Positions 4,732 through 9,491 of a stretch of 9,491 nucleotides of DNA are shown here, one piece after another. Location: positions 1 to 9,491 of the forward strand of contig CAMCQD010000042.1 in assembly GCA_945876925.1 (NCBI GenBank). The letters are read 5' to 3'. This DNA comes from an uncultured Dermatophilus sp. GTDB lineage: Bacteria > Actinomycetota > Actinomycetes > Actinomycetales > Dermatophilaceae. Under the pieces are notes generated by a model. The model was not told the origin of the DNA. It worked only from the letters and a program-made list of their open reading frames with translations, and did no database searches. The translations under genes were made by a program, and so were the position numbers. Every line of letters begins with the position of its first letter. The first letter of the stretch is position 1.

Positions 4732-5694
4732 GTGACCGCCCAGAAGAATTCCCAGATCAGTCGCGGGGGGAAAGCTGCGCCGGAGATGGCCGCCCCGCCG
4801 CTGGCGGTCACGGCCCTGCCCGGGGCCCGCTCCTTGCCGCCGGTGGTTGATGTTGATGGGTTGTGTCGTGATCACTTGCCGTTGGTGCATTTTGAGGTGA
4901 GGTCGATCGGTTCTCGTTTGCCGGGTCATGTGTATACGGATGATCTGGTGAGTGCGGGGATGGCTGCGCTGGCGGCTGCGGCGCGGAGTTTTGATCCGTC
5001 GCTGGGGGTGCCGTTCGGGCGGTATGCGGTGCGGCGGATTCGTGGTGCTCTGCTGGATGAGCTGCGTTCGGCGGATTGGGCGACGCGGTCGTTGCGGAGC
5101 AAGGTGCGTCGTCGTGATGCGGTGCATGATGAGCTGGCGGCGTCGCTGGGGCGGCGGCCGAGCGTGGCTGAGGTGGCTGCTGCGCTGGGGGTGGCGGTGG
5201 CTGAGGTGGAGCGGCTGGATGCGGATCTGCATTCGTCGGTGGTGCTCCGGCTGGATGTGATCACGGATTCGGTGGGGGCTGATTCGGTGCTGCCGTCGAC
5301 GTCGGCGACGCCGGAGGCGACGTTGCTGGCGCGGGAGCGGCGGGCGTATCTGCGGGATGCGATTGAGGTGCTGCCGGAGCGTTTGCGCGTGGTGGTGCGG
5401 GGGTGTTTCTTCGAGGATCGTCCGATGCGTGAGCTGGCGGCTGAGCTGGGGGTGACGGAGTCGCGTATCTCGCAGATGCGGGCGGAGGCGCTGAAGATGC
5501 TGCGGGATGGGCTGAATGCGCAGCTTGCCCCGGAGCTGGTGCCGGTGCCGGCGAACGCGGCCGGGGCGGTAGCCCGCCGCAAGGCCGCCTATTACGCCCA
5601 GGTCGCCACCCACTCCACCTACCGCGACCGCCTCACCGGGGAGATGCCGGTGCTGGACGAAACCGTGCTGTTCAGTGAGAAAGTCACCGCCTGA
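4732..5694 (+). CDS. fliA: Flagellar sigma factor, FliA/sigma-28 type (copy 2)
   Basis: The 320-residue protein carries the same sigma regions 2, 3 and 4 as copy 1 (its residues 38-302 equal residues 14-278 of copy 1), with a different head and tail. The head of 37 residues is Ala/Pro-rich (VTAQKNSQISRGG at its start). The tail of 18 residues (GEMPVLDETVLFSEKVTA) is more acidic and hydrophobic than that of copy 1. Head and tail lie outside the promoter-recognition regions, so the two proteins should read the same promoters; differences would lie in expression, stability or partners such as an anti-sigma factor. GTG at 4732 is chosen to match copy 1; only a weak AGG lies nine bases upstream. 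ATG at 4696 or 4684 would add 12 or 16 residues. The nearest upstream gene is divergent, so it has its own promoter. Confidence 0.88.
   Translation: MTAQKNSQISRGGKAAPEMAAPPLAVTALPGARSLPPVVDVDGLCRDHLPLVHFEVRSIGSRLPGHVYTDDLVSAGMAALAAAARSFDPSLGVPFGRYAVRRIRGALLDELRSADWATRSLRSKVRRRDAVHDELAASLGRRPSVAEVAAALGVAVAEVERLDADLHSSVVLRLDVITDSVGADSVLPSTSATPEATLLARERRAYLRDAIEVLPERLRVVVRGCFFEDRPMRELAAELGVTESRISQMRAEALKMLRDGLNAQLAPELVPVPANAAGAVARRKAAYYAQVATHSTYRDRLTGEMPVLDETVLFSEKVTA
4843..5636 (+). repeat. 794-bp identical direct repeat, copy B
   Basis: This is identical to 1706-2499. Identity breaks at base 4842 on the left and 5637 on the right, in both cases inside the sigma coding sequence. Both copies have the same orientation and enclose the oppositely directed methyltransferase gene. 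No target-site duplications or transposase remains are visible at the edges. Confidence 0.97.
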
Positions 5695-6159
5695 GGCGTT
5701 CGTTCCCCGGGGTGCGGCTGCCTCCGGAGCCGTCGCGGCGCGCCCGGCGTGATCCCGGGTCCGGCGGCGTTACATCTCCGCGCGAACTTTTCTGGTTTTT
5801 CCTTGGGCAACGCTTACCCGCCGCCGATTAGGGGGGTGTTCCGGCGGATGCATCCTAGGGTTTTCGTCCGGGGCGGTCACACTGGTAGCGCAGGAGCGGT
5901 CACACGCACGCACGGAGGCGAGGGATCCGGTCGGCATCCCGCATTCTTGCCGGGCTTTACCGGCGCAGCGCGGCTCTCGTTCAGTCATGGCGAGGGTCGC
6001 GTTCGCATGTCCGGGGCCGGTGGTGCCTCATGCCGATGGCAGCGGCCGGACTGGGGGCGTCCCTTGCGGATCGAGGCCTCCGCACCGCGGCATAGGTGCT
6101 CATCTGCTGAGGCAGACGGCCGACTGGGTGCGCGTAGAGCGTGCCAGAAAGGACTGCCC
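5695..6159. other. Spacer upstream of the first glycosyltransferase gene
   Basis: This 465-bp stretch separates sigma copy 2 from the glycosyltransferase gene on the same strand. It has a T-rich tract (about 5787-5804) after a weak G/C stem, a possible end for the sigma transcript. It also has two GCGGTCACAC direct repeats. The frame of the glycosyltransferase stays open through it, but the predicted peptide is Arg/Gly/Pro-rich without domain character, so I treat it as non-coding. Confidence 0.55.
5873..5905. repeat. Two 10-bp direct repeats GCGGTCACAC
   Basis: GCGGTCACAC occurs at 5873-5882 and again at 5896-5905, start to start 23 bp, close to two helical turns. Direct repeats with this phasing are typical of tandem regulator-binding sites. 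They lie about 255 bp upstream of the glycosyltransferase start. No regulator can be named. Confidence 0.35.
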
Positions 6160-7233
6160 GTGAACCGTGTCGTGCTGGTGATGATCGCCCGGGATGATGC
6201 GCGCCACATCGATCGTGCTCTGCGTAGCGCGAAGGGGCAGGTTGACGAGATGGTCGTGCTCGACCTGGGTTCCCGCGACGCCACCGCCCGGTTTGCCCGT
6301 GAGGCCGGGGCCCGGGTGGTGCCCTCCCGCTGGTCCGAGGATCCGTCTGCGGTGTGGAATCACGCCCTGGCTGAGGCCGGCGGCGACTGGCATGTGCTCC
6401 TGGAATCCCACGAGTGGCTCGACGCGGGCGCCGGGAGCCTGGCCGGCTTGCGTGAGCTGGACCCCGGCATGGTCGGGCTGGCTGAGGTGATCCGCGCTCA
6501 GCCGGCCCGGGAGCTGCCCGCGTCCGCGCTGGAACCGCGGATCCTGCCCGGGCAGGTGCGGTTCACCGGCCGGTTCCGCCCGGAGCCGGTGTATCCGGGG
6601 CTGCGTACGTGGCGCACGTCCGTGCTCATCGCCGCTGACGCCGACCGGATGTGCCCGTGGACCCAGGACCGTGCGGTGTTCGGCTCGGTGGTCGCCCAGG
6701 CGCTGGCGGTGCAGCCCGGTGATCCGCGGCTGCTCGCCGAGCGGGGATGCTGGCAGCGCGCCCAGGGGGATCTGGACGGCGCGGCGGCCTCCTTCGCCCG
6801 GGCGGCCGAGGAGGCCGGGCCCGGCTCACCGGAACGGCACCGGTACGTCATCGAGGCGCTGGACTCCCTGCGCGCCGCCGGCCGTTTCACGGACGCCCTG
6901 GCCCTGGCCGGCGGCGAGATCGCGGCATGGAATGATTCGCCCGACTTCGCCTATGTGCTAGGCGATCTGTTCTTCGGGATCATGCTCGGCGACCCGGCCC
7001 GGGCGCCGCAGGTGGCCCCGCTGGCCGAATCGTGCTGGCGGCGTGCGCTCACCCTGGGCGACCGGGATGAGCTGCCCGGGGCCATGCGCGGGCGGGGCAG
7101 CTTCCTGGCGGCGCAGGCCCTGGCCCTGCTCAGCCTCACCCTGGGCAGGGCCGGCGCCGCACAGGAGTGGCGGGAGCGGGCCGAGGAGCTGCGGGTGCGG
7201 CCGCTGCGGGCAGCCAGGCCCCGTCCGGTCTGA
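6160..7233 (+). CDS. Family-2 glycosyltransferase-like protein with C-terminal helical repeats
   Basis: The 357-residue protein begins with a GT-A fold typical of TPR-linked family-2 glycosyltransferases: VVLVMIARDDARHIDRALRS, nucleotide-binding VLDLGSRDAT (33-42; family: DtGS.D.T), Trp58, VWNHALAEAGGDW (family RN.al..a.gdW) and LLESHEWLD (80-88). The last is where the metal-binding DADEWL normally lies; here it is ESHEWL, so both canonical Asp are gone. Residues about 172-345 form helical repeats of TPR type (for example ALAVQPGDPRLLAERGCWQR and SFARAAEEA). Such proteins attach sugars to flagellin, peptides or surface polymers; the target here is unknown. The start is well supported by AAAGGA six bases before GTG. 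A paralogue follows after 91 bp. Whether it is an active enzyme is open because of the altered motif. Confidence 0.8.
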   Translation: MNRVVLVMIARDDARHIDRALRSAKGQVDEMVVLDLGSRDATARFAREAGARVVPSRWSEDPSAVWNHALAEAGGDWHVLLESHEWLDAGAGSLAGLRELDPGMVGLAEVIRAQPARELPASALEPRILPGQVRFTGRFRPEPVYPGLRTWRTSVLIAADADRMCPWTQDRAVFGSVVAQALAVQPGDPRLLAERGCWQRAQGDLDGAAASFARAAEEAGPGSPERHRYVIEALDSLRAAGRFTDALALAGGEIAAWNDSPDFAYVLGDLFFGIMLGDPARAPQVAPLAESCWRRALTLGDRDELPGAMRGRGSFLAAQALALLSLTLGRAGAAQEWRERAEELRVRPLRAARPRPV

Positions 7234-7324
7234 CCTGCCGGTGCCGCGCCGCTCTTACGGATACCGGTAATTTGCAGGGGAATTCCTTACTCAATGCACG
7301 GCGTGTCGGGTCGATGAGGGCGGC

Positions 7325-8605
7325 ATGACCCCTCCGTCGCTGGCTGCCTGCGTTGTCGTTACCGATGAGGTGCACGATCTGCATGCGTGCCTGGCCTCGT
7401 TACAGCAGCTGCATCCGCTGGTGTCGCAGATCTGCGTGTACGGGGCGGGTGCCCCTGAGCGGGTGCTGGAATTCGCGCGCCAGGCCGGCGCCGTGGTGGG
7501 CGCCGGCCCCGGGGAGGGGGATATCTCCCTGGCGCGCAACGAGGCCGCCGCGCTGGCCGGCACCTCGTGGGTGTTCATCGTGGAGCCGCATGAGCGGGTG
7601 AGCGCCGATCCGGGCCGGCTGCGGCGCCTGCTGGCGATCGGACCGGGCATGCTGGCCCAGCCGGACTGCCTGTCCATCCAGGTCAGGCCCGCCGGGGCGG
7701 ATGAGGGTGCCCCCGTGGCCCGGCAGGCGCGGATTTACCGGGCCGGGGCCGCCCGGTATGACGGGGCCGCCGAGCCCCAGCTGGTGCCGGTCTCGCCGGG
7801 GCGCAAGCTGACCATCCTCACTCCCGCGCGTGAGGTCGTGGCGGTGACGGCGACCGGGGCCCAGGCCGATCCGGTGGCTGAACGGGCCCGGATGCGGCGC
7901 CGCATCGAACGTGCCAGCGCCACCATCGCCGCGCTGGAGGCCGGCGGTGCCGGCGGGGACGACCTGGTGACCGCGCTGGTCGACCGCGCCCGGCTGTACG
8001 CCCGGATCGATGAGGATAATCTCGCCCTGGCCGATCTCACCCGTGCCCGGGCAACGCGGTGCACGCAGCGGTACCGCTGGCGGGCCCGGGAGGATCTGGC
8101 CCTGCTGCTCATCCGGCACGGTCATTTCGCCGGCGCCGAGACGGTGCTCGGTGAGCTGGAGCGCGACGGCGCCGATGCCGGTTACGCCTCCTGGCTGCGG
8201 GCGCTGTCCGCGGCCGCGCAGGGGCAGGCCCGTGCCGCCCTTGAGACGCTGCGCGAGCTGGGGGAGGTGCGTGCCTCCGGCGGTGAGCTGGTCGGTGCCC
8301 CGGCCATCCTCAATGAGCGCATGGTGATGGCCGCCCGGGTGGGTGAATTCGGTGAGGCGCTGGATTGCTGCGTGCGGCTGGTCGCGGTTCATGGCCTGTC
8401 GCGGCGGTATGGCCGGATGCTGCTCAAGCTGTGGGGCCCGCGTTCCCCGCAGGGGCTGGCGGACCGGCTCGTCGAGGCCGGGGGGCCGCATCAGGTGGCG
8501 GTGGCCGATACCTTGCGGATGCTGCCCGAGCCGGGGCCGGCCGTCGCTGAGAGCCTGCTCGACCCTGTCCGGGAGCGTAAGCCGCTGGCCGTGCGGGTCA
8601 TGTGA
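7325..8605 (+). CDS. Divergent family-2 glycosyltransferase-like protein with helical repeats
   Basis: The 426-residue protein is a more divergent relative of its upstream neighbour. The GT-A outline is visible: AACVVVTDEVHDLHACLASL, ICVYGAGAPERV (36-47, in place of vvDtGS.D.T, with the Asp lost), GDISLARNEAAALAGTSWVFIV (the conserved ARNeA), then EPHERV (87-92) where DADERL is expected, and QARIYRAG (134-141; family pRlFr). Residues about 215-365 are helical repeats resembling TPRs (LARIDEDNLALADLTRAR-like segments). The start ATG at 7325 has GAGG five bases upstream. It probably shares a transcript with the gene before it. Loss of both nucleotide- and metal-binding acids makes it a likely non-catalytic partner or an enzyme with altered chemistry; this is inference. 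Confidence 0.68.
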   Translation: MTPPSLAACVVVTDEVHDLHACLASLQQLHPLVSQICVYGAGAPERVLEFARQAGAVVGAGPGEGDISLARNEAAALAGTSWVFIVEPHERVSADPGRLRRLLAIGPGMLAQPDCLSIQVRPAGADEGAPVARQARIYRAGAARYDGAAEPQLVPVSPGRKLTILTPAREVVAVTATGAQADPVAERARMRRRIERASATIAALEAGGAGGDDLVTALVDRARLYARIDEDNLALADLTRARATRCTQRYRWRAREDLALLLIRHGHFAGAETVLGELERDGADAGYASWLRALSAAAQGQARAALETLRELGEVRASGGELVGAPAILNERMVMAARVGEFGEALDCCVRLVAVHGLSRRYGRMLLKLWGPRSPQGLADRLVEAGGPHQVAVADTLRMLPEPGPAVAESLLDPVRERKPLAVRVM

Positions 8606-8729
8606 GCTGGTAGCGGGCGGCCGGGAGGGTGGCGGTCCCCGGCGGGCGGGCCGCAGTTCGTCCGGCAAGATGTGTGCTAGCTCACGGTGGTTTTCCGGTG
8701 TTGGTTCTGCCACACTGCTGGCGGGCTAA

Positions 8730-8756
8730 CTGGCCGGTAACCTGGTTGCCGGCCAG
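8730..8756. terminator. Strong 12-pair hairpin, probable terminator of the glycosyltransferase transcript
   Basis: CTGGCCGGTAAC (8730-8741) pairs with GTTGCCGGCCAG (8745-8756) around a CTG loop, with one G-T wobble. It lies 124 bp after the stop of the second glycosyltransferase-like gene. There is no T-tract, which is usual for stem-only terminators in high-GC Gram-positive bacteria. Confidence 0.55.
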
Positions 8757-8779
8757 CTCGCCCGGGTCCCTCCCCGCGC

Positions 8780-8801
8780 CTGGTGAACCGGCGTTCACCA
8801 G
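8780..8801. repeat. 9-bp inverted repeat with tetraloop
   Basis: CTGGTGAAC and GTTCACCAG are perfect reverse complements around CGGC. It could be a second terminator stem or part of a structured RNA. It lies 23 bp after the preceding hairpin. Confidence 0.5.
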
Positions 8802-8852
8802 CGGACTTGCGAGGTTCCGCGAGTGTTACCAAACTAGGGCTGGCGCTCGATC

Positions 8853-8871
8853 TGGTCTGCTGGTCAGACCA
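8853..8871. repeat. 7-bp inverted repeat, part of the hairpin cluster
   Basis: TGGTCTG (8853-8859) pairs with CAGACCA (8865-8871) around CTGGT. Its right arm overlaps CCACTAT, which can instead pair with ATAGTGG about 30 bp downstream, so two mutually exclusive folds are possible. Confidence 0.4.
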
Positions 8872-8955
8872 CTATCATCCGCCCCTGACGGAGTCGCAAT
8901 TTCATAGTGGCGCGCTACCTGGCTTGATGCCCTGGTTGCGGCTCGTCCCATAGTC

Positions 8956-8993
8956 CTCGCCCCGGCGCTTTTCCCCTGGAGTGCCGGGGCGAG
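8956..8993. terminator. 11-bp perfect hairpin, probable terminator of the minus-strand gene
   Basis: CTCGCCCCGGC (8956-8966) pairs without error with GCCGGGGCGAG (8983-8993) around a 16-base loop. It begins 48 bp past the stop of the minus-strand gene at 9042, so it most likely ends that transcript, and may also act on read-through from the left. Confidence 0.65.
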
Positions 8994-9041
8994 CTTATGC
9001 CCGCGGGCCACCCCGGCCGCGTTCCCGCCTGCGGCGGGAGG

Positions 9042-9491
9042 TCAGTGCAGCCTGGCCAGCCGGGTGAGCACCTCCTCGGGGGTCGTCTGCGGGGTCAGCC
9101 GCAGCCACTCGGCGGTGACCTCGCTGCCCAGTGCCGCCGGCAACGCCGGGGCGAGGCTCCAGCGGCGCTGCTGCCCGGCATCCAGGCCGAGTGCGTCCAG
9201 GGTGAGGGCATCCGCCCCGGTGGCCGGGGAGGCGATCGCGATCGCATGCCCGCCGTACCGGGCCAGGACCGCGTCGACCAGGGCTACCGTCTCCCGCTCG
9301 GCGCTCACGGCGAGCACCGCCTGCCCGGCAGCCGGGTCAGCGGCGGCCCGGGACGCGGGCACGGTGGCGTACCCGGCCCGGTCGACGGCCAGCAGCACCC
9401 GGGCTAGCGCCTCGGGGGAGATGGCCGGCTCGGCCCAGCTGGAGGCATGCGCCACCCGGCCGGCCTGGATCACCGGGACGACGCCGGCGCG
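9042..9491 (-). CDS. Polysaccharide-deacetylase-like protein, C-terminal part (runs off window)
   Basis: The minus-strand frame is open from the window edge to TGA at 9042 (149 residues visible), so the true start lies outside; an internal GTG at 9473 is probably not the start. The order of segments follows the NodB-type deacetylase fold: VVPVIQAGRVAHA (family PvlmYHrv), ISPEALARVLLAVDRAGYATV (vspe.f..ql..L...Gy..v), AVLAVSAERETVALVDAVLARYGGHAIAIASPATGA (vaLTFDDGy.d.y..alP.L...g..atfFv.tg). The catalytic Asp-Asp reads Ser-Ala, and the Tyr-His of the first strand is Ala-Gly, so it is unlikely to be an active deacetylase. The match is by pattern only and could be wrong; the rest of the protein outside the window may carry another domain. 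Confidence 0.5.
   Translation of the reverse strand, partial: RAGVVPVIQAGRVAHASSWAEPAISPEALARVLLAVDRAGYATVPASRAAADPAAGQAVLAVSAERETVALVDAVLARYGGHAIAIASPATGADALTLDALGLDAGQQRRWSLAPALPAALGSEVTAEWLRLTPQTTPEEVLTRLARLH

Larger units (their letters stand above)
8606..9041. other. Hairpin-rich convergent spacer
   Basis: This 436-bp spacer lies between converging genes and holds at least four perfect or near-perfect stem-loops (listed separately). There is also a GTG-T-GCTAGC-T-CAC near-palindrome at 8672-8685. A long-range CCACTAT/ATAGTGG pairing overlaps the third stem. Short open frames here lack ribosome-binding sites. I see no tRNA: no T-loop or anticodon arm pattern fits. Confidence 0.55.

Noticed and set aside
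1706..5636. Composite transposon formed by the two identical repeats
   Set aside because: The repeats encode sigma factors. There is no transposase, no terminal inverted repeat and no visible target duplication at the edges.
5826..5834. GCCGATTA-like sequence upstream of the glycosyltransferase gene as a sigma-28 minus-10 box
   Set aside because: No TAAA-like minus-35 lies about 15 bases upstream, and the match to GCCGATAA is imperfect.
5749..6159. In-frame N-terminal extension of the first glycosyltransferase (137 codons)
   Set aside because: The GT fold begins right at GTG 6160, which has an AAAGGA site. The extension is Arg/Gly/Pro-rich without family similarity.
7400..8713. 437-codon minus-strand frame opposite the second glycosyltransferase-like gene
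   Set aside because: It is a high-GC shadow: the peptide is rich in Pro, Gly, His, Arg and Gln without domain pattern, while the plus strand shows a family motif order and a ribosome-binding site.
8838..8960. Possible tRNA-like fold in the hairpin cluster
   Set aside because: No seven-pair acceptor stem, anticodon arm or GGTTCGA-type T-loop could be aligned.

Overview
The window is high-GC DNA with strongly G/C-ending codons, GTG starts and long G+C-rich antisense open frames. This fits a flagellated actinobacterium. The FlgN and FliA homologues look like the forms found in motile actinobacteria. I cannot name a genus from the sequence.

Left part (1-1148, minus strand): three flagellar assembly and regulation genes transcribed right to left. 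They are flgN (export chaperone for hook-filament junction proteins), fliW (assembly factor that binds flagellin and CsrA) and the first 41 codons of csrA (translational regulator). The csrA ribosome-binding site lies in the loop of a small hairpin of the CsrA-target type.

Centre (1149-5694): two plus-strand genes for a FliA/sigma-28-type flagellar sigma factor. Between them, in the opposite direction, lies one gene for a fused glycosyltransferase-like and methyltransferase protein. The sigma genes share a 794-bp block that is identical at every base (1706-2499 and 4843-5636), yet their promoters, N-termini and C-termini are unrelated. The block itself has a sharp internal change in codon use. 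The two long divergent spacers contain inverted repeats, palindromes and a 12-bp element that faces both the methyltransferase gene and sigma copy 2.

Right part (5695-9491): two consecutive plus-strand genes for family-2 glycosyltransferase-like proteins with helical-repeat C-terminal halves. In both, the metal-binding Asp-x-Asp-Glu motif is replaced by Glu-x-His-Glu. A spacer rich in hairpins follows. Last comes the 3' end of a minus-strand gene, a faint polysaccharide-deacetylase-like protein that lacks the Asp-Asp motif and runs off the window.

The simplest overall reading is a flagellar regulon edge joined to a glycan-modification island. The sigma factors would drive late flagellar genes, FliW/CsrA would tune flagellin synthesis, and the glycosyltransferase and methyltransferase proteins may decorate flagellin or the cell surface. 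The last link is inference from neighbourhood. The most unusual points are the homogenised sigma pair and the run of carbohydrate-enzyme homologues with altered catalytic residues.
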